A stretch of DNA of 64,000 bases from an uncultured Dongia sp. (GCF_936916975.1 NZ_CAKZGO010000004.1:310001-374000), one strand, 5' to 3'. Numbered from the stretch's first letter, positions 17,181 through 26,229 are shown. Translations and numbers: made by a program. Notes: generated from the sequence alone by a model not told the origin.

Positions 17181-17804
17181 TTACAATCGTCTATTCACAA
17201 ACGCGACGCGCCAGGCGGCGCCGAAGCTTTTGCCTTCGATGTGATCGAGGCGTGTGACCGAGAGATTATCGACCGAGAATCCCAGCGCCCGCTCCGGCTC
17301 GATATTGAGGGCTGCCGCCAGCGCCGCGCGGATCGAGCCGCCATGGGCGACCACCACGATGTCCTGTCCGGCATGCGCGAGGGTCAGGCGCAGCAGCGCC
17401 TTCTCGACACGCTCCACAACATCGGCAAAGCTCTCGCCATTCGGCGGCCGTTCGGTGGCCGGCGCGTGCCAGAAGCGGTGATAGGCGCCGTCGCGGCTGG
17501 CATCCAGCTCGGCATAGGTGAGGCCCTGCCAATCGCCGAAATGCTGTTCGACGAGATCGTTCTCGATCATCGGCAGGATGGGGTCGAGCCCGCGCCCGCG
17601 ATGCACGGCGGCCAAGGTCTGATGCGTGCGCTTCAATTGCGTCGCCACCCAGATGGGCGCCACCGGCAAAAATCCCGCCAGTGCCTGGAAGGCCGGCGCG
17701 TCGCTGCAATCGGCTTCGAGATCGTCCTGGCCATAGATGCGGCCCAGGCTGCCGATCACCGGCGCATGGCGCACCAGCCATAATCTTGTTTCGGTATGAT
17801 CCAT
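17181..17804 (-). CDS. cobC: Histidine phosphatase family protein, probable alpha-ribazole phosphatase (CobC-like)
   Basis: A 207-residue phosphoglycerate mutase-fold phosphatase. The catalytic RHAP motif (WLVRHAPV) replaces the usual RHG, and ATQLKRTHQT, EQHFGDWQGLTY and VVAHGGSIRAAL provide the other active-site residues. The next gene on the same strand is cobS and cobT is adjacent. The likely role is therefore removal of phosphate from alpha-ribazole-5'-phosphate or adenosylcobalamin-5'-phosphate in nucleotide-loop assembly. The function is inferred from context; the fold is clear. Confidence 0.82.
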   Translation of the reverse strand: MDHTETRLWLVRHAPVIGSLGRIYGQDDLEADCSDAPAFQALAGFLPVAPIWVATQLKRTHQTLAAVHRGRGLDPILPMIENDLVEQHFGDWQGLTYAELDASRDGAYHRFWHAPATERPPNGESFADVVERVEKALLRLTLAHAGQDIVVVAHGGSIRAALAAALNIEPERALGFSVDNLSVTRLDHIEGKSFGAAWRVAFVNRRL

Positions 17805-17828
17805 CGCGCTGTCTTTACGCCAAGGTGA

Positions 17829-18653
17829 TCAAGCGAGCGTCACGAGATTAATGAGGATCGCCATCTCCGCCACCTGTTCGACGGCGCCCAGGACATCGCC
17901 GGTATAGCCGCCGAATTTCTTCTGCGCGAGCTTCCCCACCAGCCAGGTCGCGGCAAGTGCTGCCAGCAGCGCCACCAGAGCCGCCACGGGTGCGACCGCA
18001 ATGACGCTGATCAGCAACGCGATGACCAGCGACCAATTGGCGGCGGATTGCGTCGGGCGGCCGGCGCCGGCGGCAAGGCCGGTGCTGCGGGCAAGCTGCA
18101 TGCGCGCCATGATCAGCGGCAGGACACCGCGCGACAGCGTGTGGGTGGCGACGAGTGCGCCAGCCACCAGTTCCGGGGCACCCAGATTGGCGATGGCCGC
18201 CACCTTGATCGAGGTGCCGAAAATGAGTGCGAGGCCGCCATAGGAGCCCAGCCGGCTGTCGCGCAGAATCTCCAGCCGCTCGGCCACCCCGCCGCGGGCG
18301 CCCAGCGCGTCGCAGACATCGGCCCAGCCGTCTTCATGGAGCGCGCCGGTCACGATCCCGGTCGCGGCCACGGCAAGCAATGCCGCGAGCAGGCCAGAGA
18401 GACCGATCTCCATGGCCACAAAATAGACCAGGGCGCCGATCAGCCCGACCACCAGCCCCGCAAAGGGGAAGGCCGCGGCCGCTTCGCCGAGATTGCCGGT
18501 GACCGATTTGACCGGCAAACGGGTGAAGAAGCCCAAGGTCAGCCAGACATCCCGCCGCCATTTGGCCAGGCCACCACCATAGGGGCCGCTACTCGGCGTT
18601 TCCGAATCGGCTGCCGGTTCGTCGGCGGGGGGCGGCTGGTTGGCTTCGCTCAT
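17829..18653 (-). CDS. cobS: Adenosylcobinamide-GDP ribazoletransferase CobS
   Basis: Polytopic membrane enzyme joining alpha-ribazole to adenosylcobinamide-GDP, a last step of cobalamin synthesis. I start it at the ATG at 18653 (MSEANQPPP), giving 274 residues; extending further upstream would run over cobT. A Pro/Ser-rich N-terminus is followed by TLGFFTRLPV, the acidic HEDGWADVCDALGA motif and GSYGGLALIFGTSIK, which are CobS signatures. Five or more hydrophobic helices and the C-terminal GGYTGDVLGAVEQVAE motif follow. It is divergent from cobT. Confidence 0.93.
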   Translation of the reverse strand: MSEANQPPPADEPAADSETPSSGPYGGGLAKWRRDVWLTLGFFTRLPVKSVTGNLGEAAAAFPFAGLVVGLIGALVYFVAMEIGLSGLLAALLAVAATGIVTGALHEDGWADVCDALGARGGVAERLEILRDSRLGSYGGLALIFGTSIKVAAIANLGAPELVAGALVATHTLSRGVLPLIMARMQLARSTGLAAGAGRPTQSAANWSLVIALLISVIAVAPVAALVALLAALAATWLVGKLAQKKFGGYTGDVLGAVEQVAEMAILINLVTLA

Positions 18654-18714
18654 GGGATACTCGCGACTGGCTGCTATGAGATCTGGTGACGTTGTATCAA
18701 GAACCGCGCCCAGG

Positions 18715-18731
18715 ATATACGTCGGGTATAT
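18715..18731. promoter_or_regulatory. Palindrome in the cobS-cobT divergent promoter region
   Basis: ATATAC and GTATAT flank a five-base centre (GTCGG), inside the 138-base AT-richer spacer between the two divergent starts (18654-18791). It could be an operator or paired promoter elements. I do not see a cobalamin riboswitch (no B12-box-like pattern), and the spacer is short for one. Confidence 0.35.
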
Positions 18732-18791
18732 AGGACGGGCTGCATTAGGTGGATCATATTGGCCATTAAGGTCGATTTTGGAGAATGGGTC

Positions 18792-19814
18792 ATGTTGGAT
18801 AGCCGAGTGGTCGCGAGTTTTGCCGAAATGCGGCGGATTGTAGCGGAGTTTCCGGGACCGGACGGTGACGCCGCCGCCGCCGCCGCCGCGCGCGAAGGCC
18901 AGCTGACCAAGCCCGCCGGCGCGCTGGGGCGGCTGGAGGAACTCGCCGCCTGGCTTGCCGCCTGGCAGGGAAAGTCCCCCGCCGTCAATCATCCCCGGGT
19001 CGCGGTCTTCGCCGGTAATCACGGTGTGGCGGCCCTCGGCGTCTCCGCCTTCCCGGCCGAGGTGACGCGGCAGATGGTCCTGAACTTCACCCATGGCGGT
19101 GCGGCGGTGAACCAGTTGTGCAAGAACACGGATGCCGACTTGCGCGTCTACGAAATGTCGCTCGACCAGCCGACGCAGGATTTCACCCAAGGCCCGGCCC
19201 TCTCGGAAGCGGAAACCGCCGCTGCCATGGCCTATGGCATGATGGCGGTCGAACCCGGCGTCGATCTCATCTGCGTGGGTGAGATGGGCATCGCCAACAC
19301 CACGGCGGCCTCAGCGATGGCCGCAGCCCTCTTCGGCGGCACCGGCACGGATTGGGCCGGCCCCGGCACCGGCGTTCATGGCGCGCAGCTTAGCCGCAAG
19401 GCCGAGGTGATCGATCTGGGTCTGGCGAAACACCGCGCGGTGTTCGACGACCCGTTCATGATCCTCAGCCATCTCGGCGGCCATGAATTGGCGGCGATCG
19501 TCGGTGCGGTGATCGCCGCACGCATCGCCCATGTGCCGGTCCTGCTTGACGGCTTTGCCACCACGGTCGCGGCCTCGGTATTGTTGAAGCTGGATCCCCA
19601 TGCGCTCGACCATTGTGTCGTGGCGCATTGCTCCGCCGAACCCGGTCACAGGCGCTTGTTGGAGAAAATTGCCAAAAAGCCATTGCTTGATTTCGGCATG
19701 CGCCTGGGTGAGGCTTCCGGCGCCGCGCTCTGCATCCCGATTCTCCGCGCGGCAGCCTTGTGCCACACCGGCATGGCAACCTTCGCCGAAGCCGGGGTGA
19801 GCGATAAGGGGTAG
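18792..19814 (+). CDS. cobT: Nicotinate-nucleotide--dimethylbenzimidazole phosphoribosyltransferase CobT
   Basis: Cytoplasmic enzyme that makes alpha-ribazole-5'-phosphate, the lower-ligand nucleotide of cobalamin. The ATG at 18792 is chosen because GGAG lies 8 bases upstream; a TTG further upstream at 18759 is less likely. The 340 residues include TKPAGALGRLEELA, FAGNHGVAALGVSAFP, MGIANTTAASAMAAAL and GTGVHGAQLSRK. The catalytic Glu region is at the end (GMRLGEASGAALCIPILRAA). An Ala-rich slip of eight or so residues follows the N-terminus. It works with the adjacent cobS. Confidence 0.95.
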   Translation: MLDSRVVASFAEMRRIVAEFPGPDGDAAAAAAAREGQLTKPAGALGRLEELAAWLAAWQGKSPAVNHPRVAVFAGNHGVAALGVSAFPAEVTRQMVLNFTHGGAAVNQLCKNTDADLRVYEMSLDQPTQDFTQGPALSEAETAAAMAYGMMAVEPGVDLICVGEMGIANTTAASAMAAALFGGTGTDWAGPGTGVHGAQLSRKAEVIDLGLAKHRAVFDDPFMILSHLGGHELAAIVGAVIAARIAHVPVLLDGFATTVAASVLLKLDPHALDHCVVAHCSAEPGHRRLLEKIAKKPLLDFGMRLGEASGAALCIPILRAAALCHTGMATFAEAGVSDKG

Positions 19815-19855
19815 GTGTTCGGATCTAAGACAAACCTGGCGGATAAGATTCCCCA

Positions 19856-20248
19856 ATGATGAACATGCAAGATAGAGCAGCTAAATTGATCGCAGCTGCG
19901 CTTGTTCTAGTCTTGTCAGCGCTGGGGTTGGCAATCACCTATGTCTGGTACACGGACCCTGTTCGACGCGCCGATGTCTTTTGCCATGAGCTAGAAACCG
20001 TGCTCACGTGCAACGGTGACGAGACGGCCTGCATGGTGCATTTCCATAAGTCCCTCTCGGCCGAATTGGGCAGGCTAAAGAATTCGCATGGCTCGTTTTG
20101 GAAAGTTGTCTTGAACCTTGACAGTGCTGACGAACTCTACCAGCAAGCAAAAGAGGCAGCCTCAAGGAGCTGGAAGAAGGGCTCTCCTGTCGTCGCTGAC
20201 GAAATCGATAGACTTCTCATCCACTGTGAAAACTTAGTTGCAGAATAA
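19856..20248 (+). CDS. Small single-span membrane protein, unknown
   Basis: I do not recognise this 130-residue protein. It has one N-terminal hydrophobic helix (IAAALVLVLSALGLAITYVWY) and a soluble, probably periplasmic domain with four cysteines (FCHELETVLTCNGDETACMVHF and a later HCENL), which could form two disulfides. Base composition is clearly less GC-rich than its neighbours, and third positions are mixed. It looks like a recent insertion between cobT and the YcaQ-type gene. Confidence 0.6.
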   Translation: MMNMQDRAAKLIAAALVLVLSALGLAITYVWYTDPVRRADVFCHELETVLTCNGDETACMVHFHKSLSAELGRLKNSHGSFWKVVLNLDSADELYQQAKEAASRSWKKGSPVVADEIDRLLIHCENLVAE

Positions 20249-20280
20249 ATTGCGAAAAAAGTAGGAATAGAGCGCATCCC

Positions 20281-21474
20281 ATGAGTCAAGATCTCGCCCG
20301 CGCCTTCCTGCTTGATCGTCTGGGCCTGCGTGGTGCGTTGTGGCCGGCTCAAGAGGCCGCCAAGCGCGCGGTCGGCCTTGGCATGATGCAGATCGACAGC
20401 ATCCGCTCGACCGGCTTGCGCAATCACGAGATCGCCTGGGTGGCGCGCACCGATGCGCCGATCAGCGGGCTTTACGACATGTTCTACCGCGACCGGGCGA
20501 TGCTGGAGACGCATTATCCGCTGTTCGCGACAAGGCGCGATTGGGTGCCGTTTTTCCTGAAGGATTTCAGCAAGGCGGTCAACCAGGAGCGCCTCAAGGA
20601 AATGCGCCCGATGATGCGCAAGGTGAAGCAGCACATCGCCGAGAACGGCCCGGTCTCGCCGGCCGATCTCGACTCTGAGCGCGTGGTCGGCGGCTTCAAC
20701 ACCATCAAGGCGACGACCCGGGCACTGGAATATCTCTATCATACCGGCCAGGTGCAGATCAGCGGCCGCTCGAAGAACTTTCACCGCCTGTTCGACCTCA
20801 CCGAACGCGTGGCGCCGGAGTTGCTCACGCCGATGGCGGACTACCGCACCCGGCACAAGGAATTCTTCGTCCATTCGGCGCTCTCGGTGCTCAAGATCGC
20901 AACACCGCAGCAATTGGCCGAGCGCGTCTCGCATCATGTCGGCACCTGGCGCGGCGGTGGACTGCCGGTCGCGCGCAAGCTCATCGAGGACGCGCTCGAT
21001 CATCAGCTGATCGATTGGATCGAGGCGATGGAGGGCGACAAACATCACCGCTATCTAGCGCTGAAATCCGATCTCGATCATTTCAAGACCAGCTTCCAGC
21101 CACAGGACGAGACCGTGCGCTTGGTGCCGCCGCTCGATAATCTGATGTTCAGCCGGCGGCGCTTCACGGAACTGTTCGGCTTCACCTACAAGTTCGAGGC
21201 CTATACGCCGGAAGCGCAGCGCCGCTTCTATTTCGCCATGCCCCTCCTCTACCGTGACAAGGCGGTGGGCTTGGTTGATGGCAAGAAGGAGGGCGACGAG
21301 TGGCGCATCACCGGCCTCGATCTCTATGCGCCGGTGCCTGTGGACTCCTTGCGCGCCGCCATCCACCGCTTCGCCCGCATCGCGGGGTGCAGCAAGGTCA
21401 CCGGCAATCGCGGCATCCCCAAGGCCCTGCGTATGGGCCTCGTGGGGAAGATCGATGCCCGAATCAATGGCTGA
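20281..21474 (+). CDS. YcaQ/AlkZ-type winged-helix DNA glycosylase
   Basis: A 397-residue HTH_42 (DUF1006) family protein. E. coli YcaQ (AlkX) and Streptomyces AlkZ excise alkylated bases and unhook interstrand crosslinks. The family's catalytic Q-hydrophobic-D/Q motif is visible as MMQIDSIRSTGLRNHE, in the QxD form of YcaQ. Three winged-helix units, VVGGFNTIKATTRALEYLY and the PLDNLMFSRRRFTELFGFTYKFEAY block follow. The conserved YFAMPLLYRDKAVGLVD closes the core. The next small gene overlaps its end. Confidence 0.88.
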   Translation: MSQDLARAFLLDRLGLRGALWPAQEAAKRAVGLGMMQIDSIRSTGLRNHEIAWVARTDAPISGLYDMFYRDRAMLETHYPLFATRRDWVPFFLKDFSKAVNQERLKEMRPMMRKVKQHIAENGPVSPADLDSERVVGGFNTIKATTRALEYLYHTGQVQISGRSKNFHRLFDLTERVAPELLTPMADYRTRHKEFFVHSALSVLKIATPQQLAERVSHHVGTWRGGGLPVARKLIEDALDHQLIDWIEAMEGDKHHRYLALKSDLDHFKTSFQPQDETVRLVPPLDNLMFSRRRFTELFGFTYKFEAYTPEAQRRFYFAMPLLYRDKAVGLVDGKKEGDEWRITGLDLYAPVPVDSLRAAIHRFARIAGCSKVTGNRGIPKALRMGLVGKIDARING

Positions 21475-21754
21475 CGATTTCGCCGCCCTCGCCCAATCCG
21501 GCCAGGCGCTGCGCACCCGCGACCGGCGGGATGTCACTGTGACCTCGGTCGATCCGGCGACCGGGCGGATCAGCGGATTGGTGCCGATGGTGGGGGCCTG
21601 TCAGTGGCGCCGCGACGGGCAATTCGAGGGGGCCAGCAGCGCCGGTCCGCTCGATCTGATCGTGTTCAAAATTGTCGAGACTGATTATCATTCGCACAAA
21701 TTATGTGTCGAAAATTTAGGCGATCCAGCTGCAAAAAACGCCTGCTGCGATTGA
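21467..21754 (+). CDS. Small hypothetical protein overlapping the YcaQ-type gene
   Basis: A possible 95-residue product (99 if the ATG at 21455 is used). It overlaps the 3' end of the glycosylase gene by 8 bases in another frame. The first 60 residues keep the host's codon bias and read as a small beta-rich domain (RDVTVTSVDPATGRISGLVPMV). The last 30 are AT-richer and end with a Cys-Cys-Asp. No family is recognised. Confidence 0.45.
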   Translation: MADDFAALAQSGQALRTRDRRDVTVTSVDPATGRISGLVPMVGACQWRRDGQFEGASSAGPLDLIVFKIVETDYHSHKLCVENLGDPAAKNACCD

Positions 21755-21842
21755 CGGAATCGTCCTGACCTTACCTTCCTAGTGTGATTATTTCCCTAGG
21801 CCGTCATCCGGCTGTCACACTTGCCGTGGCACAACACTGACC

Positions 21843-23159
21843 ATGTTGCAGACGAAGGTGGACATGAAGCCGGAGCCGCAGGAACGGAGCGAAGCTGAGC
21901 TGCGCCCGGCGGAAATCGCGGCCCCCGATCAGCCGTTGAAGGTGCGCGCCTTCACGCTGACGGCGCGCGACCTCGCCTCGGCGGCACCCACCATCGGGCC
22001 GGAGACGATCGGCGCCAAGGTGTTGGAGCTGTTCCGCAGCGACACCGCCTTGCCGATGCTGGCCGTCACCGACCCGGACGGCGTGGTCTATGGCGCCGTC
22101 GAGCGCGACCGCCTGATGTCGGTATTCGCCCAGCCATTGTGGTTCGATGTGTATTTCAAGCGATCGATCCGGGCGCTGATGAACCGGCAGCCGCTGGTGG
22201 TCGATGAGGCGACGCCGCTCGATGAGATCAAGCACCTCATCACCACCGCGCATCCCGAAGCCATTCAATCAGGGTTCCTGGTCACCAGGGATGGTCGCTT
22301 CAGCGGCATCGGCACCATGGCGAAACTGCTGGAGCTCACCGTCGAACAGACCCAGCGACGCCTCCAGCAATTGGACGAGGCGCGCCACGCTGCCGAATTT
22401 GCGGCCAGTTCCCGCGCAAGGTTCCTCGCCACCATGAGCCATGAATTGCGCACGCCGCTCAACGCCATCATCGGCTTTTCCGAATTGCTGCTGGGATTGC
22501 CGGGGTCCGGGCGTGACGCGCCGCAGCTCGGCGATTATATCGGCGACATCCGCCAGAGCGGGCAGCACCTGCTGGGCCTCATCAACGACATCCTCGATTA
22601 TTCGAAGCTCGAAGCCGGCGCCCTCACGCTCAATGAGGATGTGTTCGAGCTCGACGACATGCTGCAATCGGCGCTGGGCGTCACGCGCGGTCAGGCCGCT
22701 TCACGCAGCATTCACCTGGAGCTCGCACCCATGGCGGCGCTTTCTGTCGTGGCGGATGAGCGGCGGTTGCGCCAGGTGGTGATCAATTTGCTCTCGAACG
22801 CCATCAAGTTCTCGCCGGTCGGCGCAGTCGTCACCCTGCGCGCGCAACGCGACCTCGCCGGATCGCCGGTGATCGAGATCGAGGATCGCGGCATCGGCAT
22901 CGCAGCCGCTGATCTGGAGCGGGTATTCGAGCCTTTCGTCCAGGTCGAAAACCATCTCAACCGCAAGAATGACGGCACCGGCTTGGGCCTGCCGCTGTCG
23001 CGCCAGATCATGGCACTGCATGGCGGCGAACTGCGCCTCACCTCACAGATGGGTCAGGGCACGATTGCCATCATGACGCTGCCGCCGCAAGCTCTCATGG
23101 AAAAAGCTATTCCCCCACTTGCAGCAGCAACCCCAGTTTCCGAGCGCGCGCAAAGCTGA
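21843..23159 (+). CDS. Soluble sensor histidine kinase with a CBS-pair-like N-terminus
   Basis: A 438-residue kinase with no membrane helix. Residues about 40-170 look like two CBS repeats (LPMLAVTDPDGVVYGAVERD and QSGFLVTRDGRFSGIGTM). A helical linker leads to the H-box FLATMSHELRTPLNAIIGF (His200). The ATPase domain follows, with VINLLSNAIKFSPVGA, EDRGIGIAAADLERVFEPF and GTGLGLPLSRQ. A cytoplasmic ligand such as a nucleotide is inferred from the CBS-like part. No cognate regulator is adjacent. Its last 53 bases overlap the 3' end of the convergent ABC permease gene. Confidence 0.85.
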   Translation: MLQTKVDMKPEPQERSEAELRPAEIAAPDQPLKVRAFTLTARDLASAAPTIGPETIGAKVLELFRSDTALPMLAVTDPDGVVYGAVERDRLMSVFAQPLWFDVYFKRSIRALMNRQPLVVDEATPLDEIKHLITTAHPEAIQSGFLVTRDGRFSGIGTMAKLLELTVEQTQRRLQQLDEARHAAEFAASSRARFLATMSHELRTPLNAIIGFSELLLGLPGSGRDAPQLGDYIGDIRQSGQHLLGLINDILDYSKLEAGALTLNEDVFELDDMLQSALGVTRGQAASRSIHLELAPMAALSVVADERRLRQVVINLLSNAIKFSPVGAVVTLRAQRDLAGSPVIEIEDRGIGIAAADLERVFEPFVQVENHLNRKNDGTGLGLPLSRQIMALHGGELRLTSQMGQGTIAIMTLPPQALMEKAIPPLAAATPVSERAQS

Positions 23160-23907
23160 AGAGATAGACGCCGATGCCGATGAGGCAGAGCACGGCGTTG
23201 AGCCCAACCGCTGCGGCGAAGTGATCCCACAAGAATACCCCATCGAAGAGCGCGGCCCGCATGCCTTCGAAGACATGGGTTGAGGGCAGCGCATAGGCGA
23301 TCATTTGCGCCCAGAACGGCAGCACCGTGATCGGGTAATAGACGCAGGAAAAGGGTGCGAGCAGGAAGACCAGGAACCACGCCATGTTCTCGGCCGCGAG
23401 GCCAAAGCGCAGGATCATCGCGGTCACCAGCAACCCCAGCGCGCAGCCCATGAACAGCAGGTTGAAGAAGAAGGCGAGCAGCGGAATGCCCAGCGTGAAG
23501 ATCGAGAAATCATAGAACGGGATGGCAAGCAGCATCGCCGGCAAGACACCGATCGCCGCCCGGATGAAGGCCATGCAGATCAGCGCCACGATATGCTCGA
23601 GCGGTGTGAGCGGCGAGCAATAGAGATTGGCGAGGTTGCGCGACCAGAGTTCTTCAAGGAACGAGAGCGAGAAGCCGAGCTGGCCGCGGAACAGCACGTC
23701 CCACAGCATGACGCCGGCCAGCAGCACACCGAAGGCATTGGCGATATAAGAACTGTTGGTGGCGAGAAACTGCGACAGAAATCCCCAGATCACCATCTGC
23801 ATGGTCGGCCAATACGCCATCTCGACCAGGCGCGGCCAGGAGCGGCGCATGACATAAAAATGCCGCTCGCACATGGCGCTGACGCGGGTGAGGGAGAAGG
23901 TGGTCAT
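23107..23907 (-). CDS. ABC-2 type transporter permease
   Basis: A 266-residue membrane protein with six hydrophobic segments and the ABC-2 family layout. The N-terminal amphipathic part has RRSWPRLVEMAYWPTMQMVIWGF. The SRNLANLYCSPLTPLEHI loop and the C-terminal PITVLPFWAQMIAYALPSTHVFEGMR block are typical of NodJ/YadH-like exporters. It overlaps the ATPase gene by four bases (ATGA), so they form one exporter. The substrate is unknown. The 3' end overlaps the histidine kinase gene on the other strand. Confidence 0.9.
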   Translation of the reverse strand: MTTFSLTRVSAMCERHFYVMRRSWPRLVEMAYWPTMQMVIWGFLSQFLATNSSYIANAFGVLLAGVMLWDVLFRGQLGFSLSFLEELWSRNLANLYCSPLTPLEHIVALICMAFIRAAIGVLPAMLLAIPFYDFSIFTLGIPLLAFFFNLLFMGCALGLLVTAMILRFGLAAENMAWFLVFLLAPFSCVYYPITVLPFWAQMIAYALPSTHVFEGMRAALFDGVFLWDHFAAAVGLNAVLCLIGIGVYLFSFARARKLGLLLQVGE

Positions 23908-24692
23908 GCTTCTGTCACCTCAGCGCTTGCGGACACCCCCTCCGCCACATCACCCACCCGCCGGTCCCGCGCGATATCCAGGAACACTTCTTCGAGATTC
24001 TGGCGGCCGAAGCGGTAGATCAGGTCTTCTGGCGTGCCGCGGTCGACGATCTTGCCTTTACGCAGCATCAGCACTTCGTCGGCGAGGCGTTCGACCTCAC
24101 CCATGTTGTGGGAGGCGAGCAGGATCGCCGCGCCCTGTTCATGCTGATAGTTTTCGAGATAGCGGCGCACCCAATCCGCCGTGTCGGGATCGAGCGAGGC
24201 GGTGGGTTCATCCAGCAGCAGCAATTCCGGGCGGTTGAGCAGCGCCTTCGCCAAGGCGACGCGCGTCTTCTGCCCGGCAGAGAGCGAGCCGGTGCGCCGA
24301 TCGAGCAAGCCGTCAAGATCGAGCGCCTTGGCCATCTCCTTGATGCGGCCCGCGACGTCCTTGATGCCGTAGAGTTTGGCAAAGATGATGAGGTTCTCGC
24401 GCGCCGAGAGGCGGTGCGGCAGATCGACATAGGGTGAGGAGAAATTCATCCGCCCCAGCACCTTGTGGCGCTGTCTGGCGATATCGAGGTCGAACAGGTG
24501 GATGGTGCCGGCGGTCGGGATGAGTAGCCCCAGCAGCATCGAGATGGTGGTGGTCTTGCCCGCACCATTGCCGCCCAGCAGCGCCACGGTGCGCCCGGCC
24601 TCGACCGTGAAGCTGAGGCCATCCACCGCCTTGAGATCGCCGAAGCGCTTTTCCAGCTGCTCGACACGCACGATGGTCTTGGCGGCATTCAT
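23904..24692 (-). CDS. ABC-2 type transporter ATP-binding protein
   Basis: A 262-residue ABC ATPase: Walker A GGNGAGKTTT (near residue 40), Q-loop region with NFSSPYVDLPHRLSARENL, signature LSAGQKTRVALAKAL, Walker B LLLLDEPTASLDP and the switch His in LASHNMGEVE. The GRQNLEEVFLDIARDRR tail is typical of drug/polysaccharide ABC-2 exporters. It is paired with the permease downstream. The start is the ATG at 24692. Confidence 0.92.
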   Translation of the reverse strand: MNAAKTIVRVEQLEKRFGDLKAVDGLSFTVEAGRTVALLGGNGAGKTTTISMLLGLLIPTAGTIHLFDLDIARQRHKVLGRMNFSSPYVDLPHRLSARENLIIFAKLYGIKDVAGRIKEMAKALDLDGLLDRRTGSLSAGQKTRVALAKALLNRPELLLLDEPTASLDPDTADWVRRYLENYQHEQGAAILLASHNMGEVERLADEVLMLRKGKIVDRGTPEDLIYRFGRQNLEEVFLDIARDRRVGDVAEGVSASAEVTEA

Positions 24693-24831
24693 GACGGGGA
24701 TGCTCGATCGAGAAGGTTGCGCTGCCCTTGATAGCCGATTCCGAGCACAGGTGTAAAATACCGGGCTTGCATATCCGCCGCGCAGAAATCAGCCGGTTGC
24801 AAAACGGGGCCAACACGACTTTGATGCCAGA

Positions 24832-26229
24832 ATGAGTGAAGTCATCTCACATACGCTGCCGGCACCCGCCGATCAGGGCCGAGTCGGCGCCACGCAACGC
24901 CCACAACGCGGCCGGGTGCGGCTGCGCACCTTGCTCGCCATCCGCTGGGTCGCGGTGGTGGGCCAGGCGGCATCGTTGCTGTTCGTCAATCTGGTGCTGG
25001 GCTATCCGATCCTGCTCGTCCCGGCGATCCTGGTCGTGGCGGCGCTGGCGGTGGCGACCTTCGTGCCGCAGGTCCGCCGCAAATCCAATGCGCGCCTCAC
25101 CGACCGGGAATCGGCACTCTATTTCGCCTTCGACATGGTGCAGTTGACGGTGCTGCTGGCGCTCACCGGCGGATTGCACAACCCGTTCTCGCTGCTGCTG
25201 CTGGCCCCGGTCACGGTGTCGGCCGCAGCACTCAGTTTCCGCAGCACGCTGGGCCTCACAGCGCTTGCCATCACCTGCATCAATATCCTGGCCTTCTTCC
25301 ATCTGCCGCTGCCCTGGCCGCAGGTGCAGTTCGATCTGCCGCCGGTCTTTGTCTTCGGCCTCGCCACTGCCTTGGGCTTGGCCGCCGTCTTCATCTCGAT
25401 CTATGTGTTCAAGGTGGCGGAGGAATCGCGCCGCGTCGCGGATGCGCTGATGGCGGTGCAATCGGCGCTCGACCGGGAACAGCGCATCTCATCGGTGGGT
25501 GCGCTGGCCGCCGCCGCCGCCCATGAGCTGGGCTCGCCCTTGGGGACCATCTCGCTCATCGCCAAGGAATGGACCAGAGACCTGCCGGCCGACTCGCCCT
25601 ATCGTCCGGATGCCGAACTGCTGCTGAGCCAGGCCGAGCGCTGCCGCCTGATCCTGGCCGAGATCGCATCGCGGCCGGAGCAATCGTCGTCCAAGGACCA
25701 TTTTCATGTCCTGCCGGCTCCCCTGCTGGTCGAGGTGGCGGCGGAACCCTTCCTGCGCCCATCGGTCGCACTGCGGATCGAGGCCCAGGGCGAGGCGAGG
25801 GAGCAGGACCCGCCGCTCATGCCGCGCCGGCCCGAAATCATGCACGGATTGGGCAATTTGCTGCAGAATGCCATCGAATTCGCCAAGGAGGAGGTCCAAG
25901 TCGCGATCCATTGGAACCGCCAGGAGCTCAGCGTCACCATCACCGATGACGGGATCGGCTTCCCGCCCGACTTGCTCGACCGGCTGGGGGACCCCTATAT
26001 CTCGGCTGCCCTGGGGCGTTATGGTGGCAAATTGGTCGGGCGCGGCGGCGGATCGTCGAGCGGCCGGGCCAACCGCCGCGAGGGGGACCATATGGGGCTG
26101 GGTATCTTCATCGCCCAGAACCTGCTGGAGCGTTCGGGCGGCAATGTGCAATTCAGCAATAACAGCTTCGGCGGCGCCGAAGTGAAAGTGGTTTGGCCGC
26201 GCAGCGCCCTGCTTGGCGAGACGGCATAG
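24832..26229 (+). CDS. regB: Redox sensor histidine kinase RegB (PrrB/ActS family)
   Basis: Membrane kinase (465 aa) of the global redox regulator. Six hydrophobic helices span residues about 35-195. Between them lies GGLHNPF (residues 113-119), which matches the GGxxNPF ubiquinone-binding signature of RegB. The H-box is AAAHELGSPLGTIS (His231). Cys271, in QAERCRLIL, matches the redox-active Cys265 of Rhodobacter RegB. The ATPase domain has the N-box GNLLQNAIEFA, DDGIGFPPDLL and MGLGIFIAQNLLERSGG. regA follows 18 bases later. The pair usually controls respiration and other energy pathways by quinone redox state. Confidence 0.93.
   Translation: MSEVISHTLPAPADQGRVGATQRPQRGRVRLRTLLAIRWVAVVGQAASLLFVNLVLGYPILLVPAILVVAALAVATFVPQVRRKSNARLTDRESALYFAFDMVQLTVLLALTGGLHNPFSLLLLAPVTVSAAALSFRSTLGLTALAITCINILAFFHLPLPWPQVQFDLPPVFVFGLATALGLAAVFISIYVFKVAEESRRVADALMAVQSALDREQRISSVGALAAAAAHELGSPLGTISLIAKEWTRDLPADSPYRPDAELLLSQAERCRLILAEIASRPEQSSSKDHFHVLPAPLLVEVAAEPFLRPSVALRIEAQGEAREQDPPLMPRRPEIMHGLGNLLQNAIEFAKEEVQVAIHWNRQELSVTITDDGIGFPPDLLDRLGDPYISAALGRYGGKLVGRGGGSSSGRANRREGDHMGLGIFIAQNLLERSGGNVQFSNNSFGGAEVKVVWPRSALLGETA

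Noticed and set aside
18654-18791. Possible cobalamin riboswitch upstream of cobT
   Set aside because: The spacer is only 138 bases and shared with divergent cobS; I could not find a B12-box-like core or the expected stems.
21781-21821. AGTGTGA...TCACACT inverted repeat before the soluble kinase
   Set aside because: The 27-base separation and lack of symmetry around a promoter make it weak as an operator.
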